Below, piece by piece: positions 21,841 to 34,067 of a DNA stretch of 64,000 nucleotides. The position numbers and the translations under genes were made by a program. How positions within the stretch are numbered: position 1 is the first letter of the stretch; the number at the start of each line of letters is the position of its first letter. Source of the DNA: Maratus speciosus (taxonomy: Eukaryota > Arthropoda > Arachnida > Araneae > Salticidae); NCBI GenBank assembly GCA_963932465.1, contig OZ010795.1, positions 477,948,806 through 478,012,805 on the forward strand. The letters run 5' to 3'. The notes below the pieces were generated by a model. That model saw only the letters and a program-made list of their open reading frames with translations, was not told the DNA's origin and did no database searches.

Positions 21841-22737
21841 ACTTTCTTCTATATTTACAAGAAGAAAGTATTGGATTCATGAAAATTTTCAGGGAGTTTT
21901 AGGGGTCAGAGAACCCGAAAAATATGTTTTTACAAAATGTCAGTCTGTAAGTCTGTGAGTCTGTCTGTCTGTGTGTGACACAAATTTTGTGGGCGCTCTA
22001 TCTCAAGAACTAATGAACGGAATTTAATAAAAACTTATATTCAGATAGTCCCTGATATAAATTGTTTCTGATTAGTTTTTGGTATAAATCGCTCAACAGA
22101 TGGCGCTGCTATTCAGCATTTTTGGCGATTTTCACAAGAGCTCAGTCTCTAGAAGTAATGCATGGATTTTCATCAAACTTCAGATTCAGTTAGTCCTTGA
22201 CATGAAATGACGTCTTATATATTTTGGTGTAAATCGCTCAACAGGTGGTGCTGCTATAATGCATTATTTACGATTTCCGCAATAGCTCTATCTCAAGAAC
22301 TAATGCTTGGATTTTCAACAAACTTCAGATTCAGGTGTACCTTGATATGAGTTAGTGCTGTTTATGTTTTGGTGTATATAGCTCGACAGGTGCCGCTGCT
22401 ATGCGGAATTTTTTCAGACCTTCCACTGTAGCTCTTATCCCAATAACTAATGCACGAATTTTCATCAAACTTCAGATTCAGGTATACCTTGATATCAATT
22501 AGCGCAGTTTATGTTTTGGTGTAAAGCGCTCAACATGTGGCGCTGCTATGCTACATTTTTCATCATTTCCGCTGTAGATCTATCTCAAAAACTAATGCAC
22601 GAATTTTCATTAAAATTCAAATTCAGATACTTTGATATGAATTGATGCTAAATTGATGTAATTTCTTGTAATATTTAAATGATTTCATTGACGTAATTTA
22701 TATAAAAGAAAGTTTTGTGATGGCCACAACATACTAG
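21841..22737 (+). mobile_element. Element with ~143-bp tandem units and hairpin-CTAG end, copy 1
   Basis: It opens with a perfect hairpin (ACTTTCTTCT 21841-21850 against AGAAGAAAGT 21860-21869) and 'attggattcatgaaaattt'. A (GTCT)-rich tract and 'gacacaaattttgtgggcg' follow. Four units of about 143-152 bp are marked by 'aaatcgctcaacag' and 'tggcgctgctatg' (22099, 22242, 22386, 22538). The end has the stem TTGTG/CACAA (22715-22729) four bases before CTAG (22734-22737) and T. That end is Helitron-like. The hairpin at the start is not, so the superfamily is open. It has no coding capacity. Confidence 0.65.
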
Positions 22738-22739
22738 TT

Positions 22740-24440
22740 TCTTCATTGTCATGTGGCATTTCGGATCTTGTTTAAATTATCTACTAAAATATTATATTAT
22801 TACATTTACTGATACATATTTTTCCAACATTAGCGATCAAATTTTAAATATGGCATACTTTATAAGCAAAATTAAATGCAATGTTTAGTGTGTCATAACT
22901 TTTGATAAGGAAGTAATAATAGAGCGGTTTAGTATGTAAAATAAGAATCCTTTTAAATTAAAATATACTATATCACTTGACACAAATTAGACGTATTCAT
23001 CTGAAATATGAACTTGTACGAAGATATTACATTTTTTTCGTAATTAAGTAAAAAAAAAGAAAAAAAAATTATATATTTTACATAGATTTAAACAGTGAGT
23101 TTTTTCTAAAAACTTTTGAATAACTTTAACTTGAAAAAAAAATTACCTTATTAGAGATCTGTCATAACGATTTCATCTGAATTTGACTGTAAACTTATTA
23201 CTATTTGTCTACGCGCAGAGTGTGTTTAAATATAAACATCTTTATTGTAAGCACGTTATATAAAATAAATACTACATTAACAGTAGTTCCCAAATTTTAA
23301 CATATTATTCTCTCTCATTATATTTATAAAATATTTACGCTTAAACCTGCAACCCACAGAAAAAAACGCTCTGGAAGAACACTCTATGATTTACAGGTTT
23401 CTGTTTCCTTCAAAATAAGAGAACTTTTATTCTTCCTTAAAAATGTGTCAATTTTTAAGAAATTCTACTCTTCCGCATTTCTGAGATAAAATACTCAGTT
23501 TTCATACCGTTTAGAACGACTCAAAAAAAAAAGTTTTCAAGTTTTGAATTGAAAGGAAAAAGATTAGAGAAAATTATTCCTAGGATAAGAACTAAGAGTT
23601 CTCCAAGGGAAAAAAAAAAACTTTTGTTGTAGCGAAAAAAACATGAGCAATTTTTTTTCTTTTCATCGATAACAGAACTCATTCAATTTTCTGCCCCAAT
23701 TTCCCTTCGGAAAATTCAATATTTAAATAACATTGGGAAATGGATTTTTTTCAATCAGTTTTACATTTTACAAGTTTAAATATTTAATAAATCAGTTTAA
23801 TTTTAATAAATTCTTAAAACACAATCAAAAACTTTTAAATGTGTTAAGCCTGAACGATCTGAGTTTTTCTTCATCAGGCGCAAAGAAGACGTACTTCTAC
23901 TATGAAAGCAGCAGCAAGGCTTAACGCATTTAAAAGTGTTTGGTGATGTTTTAAAAAGATCTTTTATTTCTTATTGATTCACATCAGTTTCAACTTATTT
24001 TCTTTGAATACGTGTATGTTCAATTAAGAAAAGTAAAAAAAAAAGAAGAGTTAAAATTTTTTTTAAATATTTTAAGAGTAATAATTGTACTTACTTAGAG
24101 TTAAACGGTGTGGGATACCAAACAAATAAAAATGGTATCTATCAATTACTCACAAAACTGCAGTGTTGAAAAATTAAAATAGCTGTTTTTAGAGTCTGAA
24201 AGCACTAAATACATAAAAATCAAAATATAATAATTCAATAAGATTATTTCATAAGAAAATGCGATCTTTTTATGTTTTTATTAGAGGCAGCACAACATTT
24301 TTCTAAAATTAAGTAATAGGAATAGAAGCGGTAAAAAACTTTTATTTCGCATTTTATTACGTATATAACCCCTTGTAAAACAAATGCCATACCTAAAATC
24401 TATACTTCATTTAAATACTTTATTTATACTTAATTTACCC
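22740..24440. other. AT-rich DNA with one hairpin, no gene seen
   Basis: A possible small hairpin element lies at about 23828-23941: 'acttttaaatgtgttaagcc' at 23831-23850 is complementary to the stretch around 23917-23936. The rest is A/T-rich with several A and T homopolymers. The 63-codon frame at 23733 spans the hairpin and is not a gene. Confidence 0.45.
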
Positions 24441-24445
24441 ATTTT

Positions 24446-25787
24446 TACTTTCTTTTATCTTTACAAGACGAAAGTATTGGATTCGTGAAAATTTCCGAAT
24501 TCCGGTTTTCGGCGGATTTACACGTTTTAGGGTTCAGAGTCTGAGTTTGTGAGTCTGTCTGTCTGTCCGTCTGTCTGCATGTGACACAAATTTTGTGGGC
24601 GGTCTATCTCAAGAACTGATGCAAAGAATTTAATAAGAATTCATATTCAGTTATTCCCTGATATAAATTGGTGCTGGTCTGTTTTTGGTGTAAATCGTTC
24701 AACAGGTGGCGCTGCTATGCAAAATTTTCACTATTTCCGCAATAGCCCAATATCCAGAACTAATGCATGGATTTTCATCACAGTTCAGATTCAGTTAGTC
24801 CTTGGCATGAATTCTCGTTTTACACATTTTGGTGTAAATCGCTCAACAGGTGGCGCTGCTATGCTGCTTTTTGCGATTCCTTCTATCGATCGCAATACTT
24901 CTATCTCAAGAACTGATGTTTGGATTTTCAACAAACTTCAGATTCAGGTATACCTTGATATAATTAGTGCTGTTTATGTTTTGGTGCAAATCGCTCAACA
25001 GGGGGTGTTGCTATGCTGCATTTTTCAGAATTTCCACTATAGCTCTATCTTAAGAGCTAATGCACGAATTTTAATCGATGGATTTATACGTTTTATGGGT
25101 CAGAGATTCCGAAAAACATGTTTTTACAAAATGTCCGTCTGTGAGTCTGCGCCTCTATCTGTCTGTCTGTCATATATGACACAACGGTATATGACACAAA
25201 TTTTGAGGGCACTCCATCTTAAGAACTAATGAACGGAATTTAATAAACATTTGTATTCAGTTATTCCCTGGCATAAATTAGTGCTGATTAGTTTTTTGAG
25301 AAAATCCTTCAACAGGTGGCGCTGCTATGCATCATTTTTCACGATTTCTACAATAGCTAAATATCCAGAACTAATCCATGGATTTTCATCAAACTTCAGA
25401 TTCCGTTACCTACTTGACATGAATGGACGTGTTAAACATTTTGGTGTAAATCGCTCAACAGGTGGCGCTGCTATGCTGAAATTTTTGCGATATTTCGCAA
25501 TAGCTCTATTGCAAGAACTAATGCTTGGATTTTCAACAAACTTCAGATTCAGGTATATCTTGATATGAATTACTGCTTTTTATGTTTTGGTGCCAATCTC
25601 TGAAAAGGTGGCGCTGCTATGCTGCATTTTTCAGAATTTCCACTATAACTCTATCTCAAGAACTAATGCACGAATTTTCATCAAACTTGAGATTCAGTGA
25701 TATCAATTAGTATTATTTATGGAATTTATACAGAAGAAAATTTTGTGATGATTATACAGAAGAAAGTTTTGTATTACAATATACTAG
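24446..25787 (+). mobile_element. Element with ~143-bp tandem units and hairpin-CTAG end, copy 2 (internally duplicated)
   Basis: It has the same opening hairpin as the element at 21841, then 'attggattcgtgaaaattt', a (GTCT)-rich tract and 'tggcgctgctatg'-type units near 24706, 24849, 25003, 25317, 25460 and 25609. The leader restarts at about 25070 ('gatttatacgttttatgggt'), so two elements are fused or the body was duplicated. The end has the stem TTGTA/TACAA (25769-25779), then TATA and CTAG (25784-25787) followed by T. Frames of 170 and 105 codons across the units are periodic by-products of the repeat rather than genes. Confidence 0.65.
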
Positions 25788-25789
25788 TT

Positions 25790-26696
25790 TGTAACTGAAA
25801 GTGTGTTTTTATAATCGGCTGTTTAAAATATAGTCATTATAATATCTATTTTGAAACAGTCAGTATAATAGATGAATACCTCTAAATCTACAATAAAAAT
25901 CTAATTTGTTATATATCACCAGTTAACTACAAATCTTTTATTATCGCAAAAATTGGTGTCTGGATATTTCTTAATAGTTCTACGGTAGTTTCTGGAAAAG
26001 GAATAGAAATTCTCTTAAATTGATTAGAACAGAAATTTGTATGAACTTAAATCAGATTCCATTTCCATTAAAAACTCGATGCATTTATAGCGGTAATATG
26101 TATCTTTAGATTATGTGTTTCACATTAAAAAGCAGTGTCACTCTAAATAGTTAAACAAAAATCGTCTAATCAGCTAAAAGCATTTCTTAAGAATAATTTA
26201 GAAACAAATAGTAATACATCTGAGGAATAAAATGCTTCATAATTCTGAAATAAAAAACCTTTTTTGTTTTTGGTGTACATATTATTTAAATATTTCTATT
26301 GAATTTTATTGGCCAGCACTAAACTGGTAAATCCTTCATCGACATTAAAAAATCCTCTTTTATACTACACCAGCCACTAAATAATATTTTAAACCGATTC
26401 AAGGCTCTTAAATTGAAACTTAACCCCTAAATGCGCGATTTTTTATTTTCCTTCGAAAAAATTATATATGATTTCCTAAAAGGTTTATTACACAGGAAAA
26501 ATAATGCAAAAAATCAGAGATACATTTTTCATATAACTACGTCAATCTTTTCTTCTGTTACACATCTGCAATATAAGTGAAAACTACTGTCGTGTGGCTG
26601 TTTTACGCTGAAATATTGCAAATTAGTAAATATTTTAATAAGTATATCTCTAAATACCTTATTTTATATAATTATTTATTTTATAAAACTTAACCT
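25790..26696. other. AT-rich DNA, no gene seen
   Basis: I see nothing recognisable here. No frame has protein-like composition. Confidence 0.4.
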
Positions 26697-26700
26697 TTAA

Positions 26701-26940
26701 CCCTTTAATTCCCATGATAGAATACGTTCTAGAAATTACGTAGTTCAGACAATCTGACTTTACACTAGAAAGTTTCAATGGTTAATTTCGCTTTATTTAA
26801 ATACGGAATGTCTGTTATTAATTAAAGCAAATATTGGTATTTTAATTTTCTGGTGTGAATTGGGTACATACGAATAAAAAAAAATCTATTAAATTCGAAA
26901 CACTGTTGTTTGCATATATGCAAAGCTGCGCACTAAAGGG
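26701..26940. mobile_element. Short TTAA-flanked MITE
   Basis: This 240-bp unit is flanked by TTAA (26697-26700 and 26941-26944). Its inverted tips begin CCCTTTA on both sides (CCCTTTAATTCCC and CCCTTTAGTGCGC). Short C-rich tips with TTAA fit piggyBac-type elements. The match is limited to about seven bases, so the call is moderate. Confidence 0.5.
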
Positions 26941-27023
26941 TTAATCCACAGATCCACTGTCTTTAGAGTTTTCAGAACACATGGAAGGCACAGCGAACAA
27001 CTGAGACCATTGATATATATATA

Positions 27024-28978
27024 CAGGGTGTCCGGTCTCAACGGTGTCCAATGGCTAATTCCTAAACCGTTAGTCATAGACATATAGTTCCAATTACAAA
27101 GATGTTTTAAATCACGTAAAGAAATATTTTAAAAGCGATTTGGGTCAATAAAAACATTTCTTAAAAAATTACGAAATTTAAATTTTTATACGGTCAGCCG
27201 GTCCTATAAGTTATATTTAGTGAAATTTTCCTTTTACATTGACAAGTAATACAAAAAAAGTCCCGTTATTCTACGATTAAAATTGACCAAGTAATAGCTG
27301 TTTAAAGTTGGAGCATAATTTTTGCTGCAAATTGGGGGTCATTCACAAATTTAGTCGAAATATAATTTCGTGAGATATAAAAAATATCTGGGAGTAAAAT
27401 TAACAATTCAATATAAATTTGAAATCTTTAATCATTCCGGCATATTAATGGAAAATATACAATTTGTAATAAACATTTAAGAAGAAAGAAAAAAAACAGA
27501 ATTTTTCTTAAATAAAATGATTCTAAATTAATAGCCTCAATTCTTTACAAAATGATACGTATTTTAAAATATTATTAGATTGCACAAGCCTGCAAAAGTT
27601 GGGTTATGTCATGTTTTGTAGCTAATGATAATTGATTCTTGTATACTCTGTACCGCTGAATCCGAAATTAACCTTCATTTTTAACTATCATATCAGGATT
27701 TTTCGCACATTGCAAATTTCAAAGTTAAGGAGTTCAATGTTAAAATTGAATTTCCTCCCCCATCTCATCGGACCACTCAGCTCTTTAGCTGTAAGAATCC
27801 CAGGATAAGCAAAAATATCGAATAAATTTTTTAATAAAATAAAATAAAATAAAATAAAATAAAAAATGTTTTACATATGTTTTATAGTATGAGATTTTAG
27901 CTATATTTTAACTTACACATTTGCGATTTGCAAAAAAAAAATTCTAACGTGATGGTTAAAGATGAAGGTCATTTTCAGATTCAGTGCTAAAAAGTGCGTA
28001 AAAATCAATTATCAAAAGTTAAAAAACACAACCCTCTCCGCTACTTTATAGTATTCGATTTTTTCTTTAGTATTCGATTTATTCTTTAAATTTGAAAATT
28101 TATGATTTGCGAAATATCCTGACATGACGGTTAAAAATTAAGGTAATTTTCGGATTCAGTGCTAAAAAAGACATAAATGTGAAAAACCCAACAATCGCAG
28201 TCTTGTATTATCTAATCTAAAACTTTTTCTTAAACTCCTTGGCAGAAATTTATCCAAAATCTTTTGTGTTATCCTGTAAAATAAGTATAAATGGTAACCA
28301 CCGAAAATCTTAATAATATTAGATTGTTATCGGATTTGCGCCAGTATGTAAAATGCAATTTCGATCGGATATTTAAAAGTGGGTTAAATTTCGAGTACAA
28401 ATTTTGAACTGGAAAAACATACATACGATTGTTGAAGTAACATAAAAACTTATAAAAAAACATAATTTTTCTTAAAAGAAATCATAAGAGAAACAGTCTC
28501 AAATACTGACAAAATAAAACCTATGTTATTTTAGCCAATTTGAGACTTAATCATAATACTTGTAGGATTTTTTTCAAAGCGCAGATACACATGAAGTAAG
28601 ACCTTCGAATACTTTAAACACTTGGCATATGATCCCTCAAGGCCAAGCCGAACTCATTTGTTTTCAGAGTAGAAAAGTGGCATAAGTCATGAATTTTTAA
28701 AGTTTCATAACTCGCTCAATTTTAGCGTTATATGAATGGGTCTTTTTTTGTCTTACTTGTCAGTGTAATAGGAAAAAATTACTAAATATAACTTTTAGGA
28801 CTGGGGGACCGTATAAAAATTTAAATTTCGTAATTTTTTAAGAAATGTTTTTACTGACCCAAATCGCTTTTAAAATGTTTCTTTACCTGATTTAAAACAT
28901 TTTTGTAATTGGAACTATATGTCTATGACTAACGGTTTAGGAATTAGCCATTGGACACCGTTGAGACCGGACACCCTG
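27024..28978. mobile_element. Non-autonomous element with ~275-bp terminal inverted repeats
   Basis: Ends read CAGGGTGTCCGGTCTCAACG on both strands. Similarity between the arms extends over roughly 27024-27297 and 28705-28978, with only scattered differences. A second inverted pair lies inside (about 27655-27725 against 28085-28165, around 'ggattcagtgct'), with a further partial copy near 27905-27990. The flanks are (TA)n, which hides the target duplication. Identical 20-residue peptides on opposite strands at the two ends are only the inverted repeats translated. No transposase frame is present. Confidence 0.75.
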
Positions 28979-29687
28979 TTTATATATATAGATGAAGATG
29001 ATGCGCTCATGACACAAACAATCCATATAACTTATTTCAAAGTGACACTCGATCATGAGTTACATTTTACTAGACATATCAAAAATTGGGACTGTAAACA
29101 ATCTTCACGGATGTAATTGTGAGGGACAAAATAAATCTAGTTTTCAGAAGATTCTGTTGTACTATCTTGGCTATCACTGGTTCATTTATTTTTGTATTCA
29201 ATATTTGTAAAAATATACTATTTCACTATTCCATTATACTAACAGCTGCATTTACATTGTCATTATGTTTACACAAAAATTTAGTTGTATACAAGAATTT
29301 ACTCTATTAGAAGTAGGATATTTATTATAGTATGATATTATTTATAAATTTACGTATCGATCAAAACATAAAACTTCTGCATTTATTGCAGAAGCTGGAT
29401 AACATCTTGAGTAAGACAAAGCTGGGCAATATATTGAACGATGCTTACTCAAAGGGAGCCATGGTGTAAACGCAGCCCTATGACACATAAATGTCGTTTT
29501 CTTTTTTTATAATAATTTATGTTCTATGTTTTAGTTCTTTTCTATGTCTTAAATAAACATTTTGCTGATATACTAAAATATATTTAAAAGGCTTCAGGTT
29601 GAATATATCCTAATTTATATAGATAGAAGGAATATAACAAAATTATTAAATGCGGGCTTTCTTCTAATATATTACTTTTATAAACTA

Positions 29688-30060
29688 CTAGCAAACCCCG
29701 CGGCTTTGCTCGCGTAATAGTTGAAATATGTCATAATATATTTGCATGACTATTTTTTATTAGATGAACACTTTTTGGAATAATTCAAAAATTACAAATT
29801 TAGACACAGTTTGGCTAAACTTCATTATAAAAGTGCAATAGACAGAAATGAGATTTTAATTAATAAGAAGAACGAAAGCTAATTCCAAATAAATGATAAT
29901 TTAGAAAGTATTTTGAGACTTTTATGCTCATTTCAGTATTCATTTGAAGTTTTGAATTTTTTAGAAATCATCTTAACACATTTACATCTTAAAATTAACC
30001 ATCATGTCAAATTTCAAGCTTCTTGTATAAGACGGTAGTATTCCGAGAGACGCAGCCTTA
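29688..30060 (-). mobile_element. Helitron-like element, 3' portion (minus strand)
   Basis: On the minus strand it ends with the stem CGCG..CGCG in 'cgcgagcaaagccgcg', seven bases, CTAG (29688-29691) and T. The ~330-bp region upstream matches the corresponding regions at 52109-52480, 54434-54830 and 61545-61830 ('acagtttggctaaac', 'taatttagaaagtattttga', 'aaattaaccatcatgtcaaa'). The tandem units found in the longer copies are absent, so the element is truncated near 30060. Confidence 0.6.
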
Positions 30061-30510
30061 AGTCTAAAATCGTATCGTATCGTATCGTAGAATTCGTAGA
30101 TGGCGGAACTCATATATACAGCTAACTCGACATCAAAGAAAACGCGAAAAGCTGCCTTTTAATAACTCAGCAGATATAGGTCCTATTGTTCTGAATTTTC
30201 TAGAACAGTCTTATATCTGCAGTCTAATCGTATACTGAAATTTTTACATTTCTACGTGCAGTATATTTTGAGATCTAAATAGCCATTTTTAAAGTGAAAA
30301 CGTTGGTATGGTACGGAAGAAGTTCCTAATTTGAAAATCTCGAAAACGGTTCTAACGATTTTCTTCAAATTGATATATAATATAAATCTGATTAATACGA
30401 GGTCAATAACATTTTTCTTTTTCTGGGAAAACTCGTTTTATTTTAAAAATCGTTATTTTAAAAAATCGCTTTTTTTTTACTTTTCTCGTCTGTGATTGGT
30501 GAATAGGTTT
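30060..30510. other. Flank of the GC-rich insert, no gene seen
   Basis: Contains a short (ATCGT)n run (about 30067-30090) and ordinary AT-rich sequence up to the left 16-bp direct repeat. No gene or bounded repeat is seen. Confidence 0.4.
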
Positions 30511-30526
30511 GACGTCACTTCGTATG
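30511..30526 (+). repeat. Left 16-bp direct repeat flanking the GC-rich insert
   Basis: GACGTCACTTCGTATG occurs here and again at 32213-32228, exactly bracketing the abrupt change in base composition. It is consistent with a target-site duplication. Confidence 0.75.
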
Positions 30527-32212
30527 AGGGGTTCATCTTCCGGTCCCAGGCCCTTTTCAGGCCCATTTGTCGACGCAAGGAACCACCCGTGAAGCAAGCC
30601 CCGCGACGCGTCCCGAAGGTCGCCGCCAGACAAGCTCCAACAGAGCGGAACCCCACGCCAACTCCGGTCAAACCGACACCGCTGCCCAGCGCACACAGTG
30701 ACGGCTATTCCCAAGAAAAGACGAACGGCCGCTACGACAGTCCTCACCACCCAGCTAGAAAAACCAAGTGGTCCCTAAACTTGGTTACTCTAGCCGGTAG
30801 ACCCCGCAAGCCATCGCAGGAACCAGACGCCTATAAAGACGCTGGGCCCACGGACTGAACCGAGGCTTCCCGACCCGAATTTAATTTACGGACAGGCCCC
30901 CAAGATCAGATACCATTTTCCGGCAGAGACATTTTTGTGGGCCAGCCGATCGGAAAGTTAGTGAGGAGCCCCTAGCTTGAAAACCAGGGAGGACGGGGAA
31001 AATCCCTCCGGCCGTAAAGCGACCCAGCTCCTGGCTCTTCGCCCAGACCACCCGGCTCAACCGACGGAACCCCTCGCGGATCACGCCGGGAGCCAGTTGG
31101 CCCAGACTAGGTGCCGTTAGCGACCCCAGGCGGGCACGGAAAGCTCCACCTAGACGGAATAGACTCCGCCTCGCTAGGGGGTTGGACGGAACGGAGTCCC
31201 GCCAGCCCCCACCGACTCGACTCCATCCTAGGACAGAGAAGCCGGCGGAGGCCGACAGAAGCCCGCCCGCCACTACCTTACCTCACGGCCGTCGAGGGTA
31301 CCCAGGCCCGAAGACCCCTGACCCCGTGCAGTGACCGACCGCTACCTTTGTTAGTGCGTTCGAAAGTTAGGTGGAGACACCTCTAGGTCCTCATCACCAG
31401 GCGAGGCAAACTCCGGTACCGCATAGACACGGAGGACCTGGATCGGACCAAGAGTTCACCTGAGGCACGATGAGCCGCCGCGTTACCGGCGAGCCTCCGG
31501 CCCGTTTCCCTGCGGGAATAGCGTTCGATGGTGGACCTGCCGGCCGATCCCCTCCCAAGGGGCACGGCACGACATGGAGCAACCAGAGCCATACTGGACT
31601 CCCCACGCGACCGCTCCTTGGTCAACGGGGGCACCGCCAAACCCTACCACCCTAAGGGTCGGCTCACAACTGCTCCAGCTGAGGTCCTCGGAGGGATGAG
31701 CCACCCAAGTCATAAAGTAACCTGGGCGCTGTCCGTAACCCTCGCCCTTCGGTTGCTCCGGGAGTCCCTGCATGGCGTTCCCGCGAGCCCCGTCGTCACT
31801 AGCGAGCACCGAGGACTTTCCTCTACAAAGCCCTCACTCATACCTCAGGCTCCCTCTTAGTCAATTGGTGGATGGGGTCCTATCGCCTTAGCTAGTCTTT
31901 GCCCGGCGACACCGTCCGGCCCTTAGACCGGCACCGGGATCGACCTATGGGGCGTCGCTATCCGGCTTGGCCAGAGAACCCGGCTGCCGGGGGATGCGTG
32001 TAGGTCGAGCCCGAAGGCCCCCGCACCCCATGCACAACGTCCGTTACCCGTGGCCACCGGACCCTTGGCCTGTCGACCGCAGGTCTCTCTAGGAGGTGGC
32101 GAATCGTCCCCATCCGGCCCCCTCGCATTCGTACACAACGAACTCTGCCGAGCTTCCGGTCGCCTCCCCCACTCAAGGGGTCGGATCGGAACCACCCGGA
32201 GGGGCGGCCACG
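30527..32212. mobile_element. GC- and CpG-rich 1.69-kb insert of unknown type
   Basis: Base composition switches abruptly from strongly AT-rich to clearly GC-rich between two 16-bp direct repeats, and CpG is frequent throughout. I find no convincing inverted ends, no poly-A or simple-repeat tail, and no LTR-like TG..CA ends. Frames up to 130 codons exist on both strands (for example 30881-31273 minus and 30496-30858 plus) but overlap one another, as expected where stop codons are rare. None shows a recognisable domain. I compared it from memory with conserved parts of 18S, 5.8S and 28S rRNA and saw no match. Possibilities are a GC-rich non-autonomous retroelement, part of a LINE untranslated region, a ribosomal spacer fragment, or foreign DNA. 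Confidence 0.55.
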
Positions 32213-32228
32213 ACGTCACTTCGTATGT
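32213..32228 (+). repeat. Right 16-bp direct repeat flanking the GC-rich insert
   Basis: Second copy of GACGTCACTTCGTATG. The flanking DNA returns to high AT within a few tens of bases ('ccatctgctgtgggtataaaa'). Confidence 0.75.
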
Positions 32229-32259
32229 AGGAGGAGTCTTAATCCATCTGCTGTGGGTA

Positions 32260-34060
32260 TAAAATCAGAAAAAAAATTGCAAAGTCATTTTAGGTATACT
32301 AAGTTGAGTTAACAATCTGAATGTAGGCAGTAAATCTTTTTTTTTTTTAAATATTAAAATGTTAAATGTTAATTATTATGTATTTTAAAATATTAAATAT
32401 ATTAAATGAAATTTCGATTGATATTATCTTTCTCTTTTGTTATGAAGAAATTATTATTCCATATTACTGCTTTTTGTCGAAAAAATATTTAGATTCATTT
32501 TTAAAAAAGAGGAATTTTTTTTTTAATTATATGTATTCAATATAATTGTTATTTATATATATTTTTTTTTCAATTTTCAATATTTTTTTTCAATTTTTGT
32601 CTTGAATCGTTTATTGAATCCATAAGATTGAATCTTGTTGAACTGAATCCTAAACCACGTTTGTTTGTTTACTTGTTAACGGGCAGAAATTCGCTATAAT
32701 GATGGATTTTGTGATTAAATTCGTCGTTTCCTTATCGATTCGTCGGTGCGTAGCGACAGATATTTATTGGGGGGGGGGGGGGGGGAGGGATTAAAAAATT
32801 TCCCAACTTGAAACAAACTAATTTTCAACTCCGATGATATGTGCAATGGATGTTCAACTTACTTGATTGCTATTTGAGATCAAAATGAAGGGGAAAGAGA
32901 CATCGTGTTTTTCTTTTGTAGTATTAGAATAGAATGCTATTTTGAAAGAAAATTTGTGATATTTGCAGATTATGTCTGGCAGGAAACGACCTATTGCTAT
33001 AACGCCAATCGGAAGACAAGTGAATAATTTGTTCAGAGCACACGATTAGCTCAAAATGAATCATTTTATCCCGACTAGTTGTTTTGAATTTCTAAAAGTA
33101 AAAATTTTCTTCATGTTCTTTTTGTTTATTTAGTAACTAAAGGTTATAGGTAAATAAGAGATATAATAGCTTTTTTTGCAAAGGTAAGATACTTGTTTTT
33201 ATTTAATTCTAAAGTTAATATTCTTAAAAGAAAGCTTTAAATAATTTTCTTTAGATTTTTTTTTCATAACCTGCTTCAAAGTTCATTTTTTACAATCATG
33301 TTGTCAAAATGTATTTTTGCTAGCAAGGAATATGTAAACAACGCTCTCATAGGATTAACATTAACTTGAAGGTTAGGAATCTGCACTAGTCATGAGAAGA
33401 AACTGGAATTGCTGACGTTAAACCTATGAAAGCGTACATTTAAAAATTTCTCCCTTGCATATTAATAGTTTTAAATGATTATTTTTCTTGCTTAGAATGG
33501 TTGAGATAGAATTCTAACTAGGTTAGTGTTTACTTTTTCGATTTTGGTTGCAGATTTTTTTTTAAAGTTACTTTCGATTTCACAAATTTGAAAAGAACGC
33601 TCCCATAAGTTTAACATGAGCTTGCGAGTATCTTGTTACTTCATATATACATATATTTTTGTATGAAACTATAAACAATCAATATCTTCATTTGGCACCA
33701 ACCTCCCCCCCCCTCCCCCTGAAGTATGTGCTGGTTAGCATTGTTTTGTTTATAGGGTATGTTTTATTCACTTTTACATAATAATATAAATTTTGTTTGA
33801 AATTTCATGAACATTCTATTTTTGGGTGTAATTCTACTTCTGGGCTGCTCTGTCAAGCTTGTCGATAAATGTATAAGTAATTTGGCAAACACATATAATT
33901 TTCAGACATTTTACTTTTCCGCGAAAACGCGGAATTCCGCTTTTTCGGCAGTGAGTTTTATTATCTCTGGGATCGATGCAAATATGCATTAAAATTTGTT
34001 GACATTTTTAATAGAGGGGGGGGGGATTAGCGGGAATGGGTGTAATACAACAAAAACGCG
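32260..34060. other. AT-rich DNA with a G17 run, no gene seen
   Basis: Contains a run of 17 G (32769-32785), a C-rich tract near 33705-33720 and a G10 run at 34016-34025. No gene, RNA or bounded repeat is recognised. The 61-codon frame at 33807 is not supported by any domain. Confidence 0.45.
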
Positions 34061-34067
34061 AGTATGA

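Noticed and set aside
24717..25568. 170- and 105-codon frames as genes
   Set aside because: They are built from ~143-bp tandem units, repeat the same peptide pieces, and have no recognised domain.
26889..29116. Two copies of a small gene giving the same peptide (MSMTNGLGISHW..)
   Set aside because: They lie on opposite strands exactly within the ~275-bp inverted ends of one transposable element. The shared peptide is the repeat translated.
31795..31840. RNase P RNA-like motif (GAGGAAAGTCC on the minus strand)
   Set aside because: Only this short motif matches. The other conserved regions and the pairing expected of RNase P RNA were not found nearby, so chance is the simpler explanation.
30527..32212. 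Ribosomal RNA gene or a bacterial gene cluster
   Set aside because: No conserved rRNA segment recalled from memory fits. No long gene-like frame or operon structure exists; overlapping frames on both strands reflect high GC.
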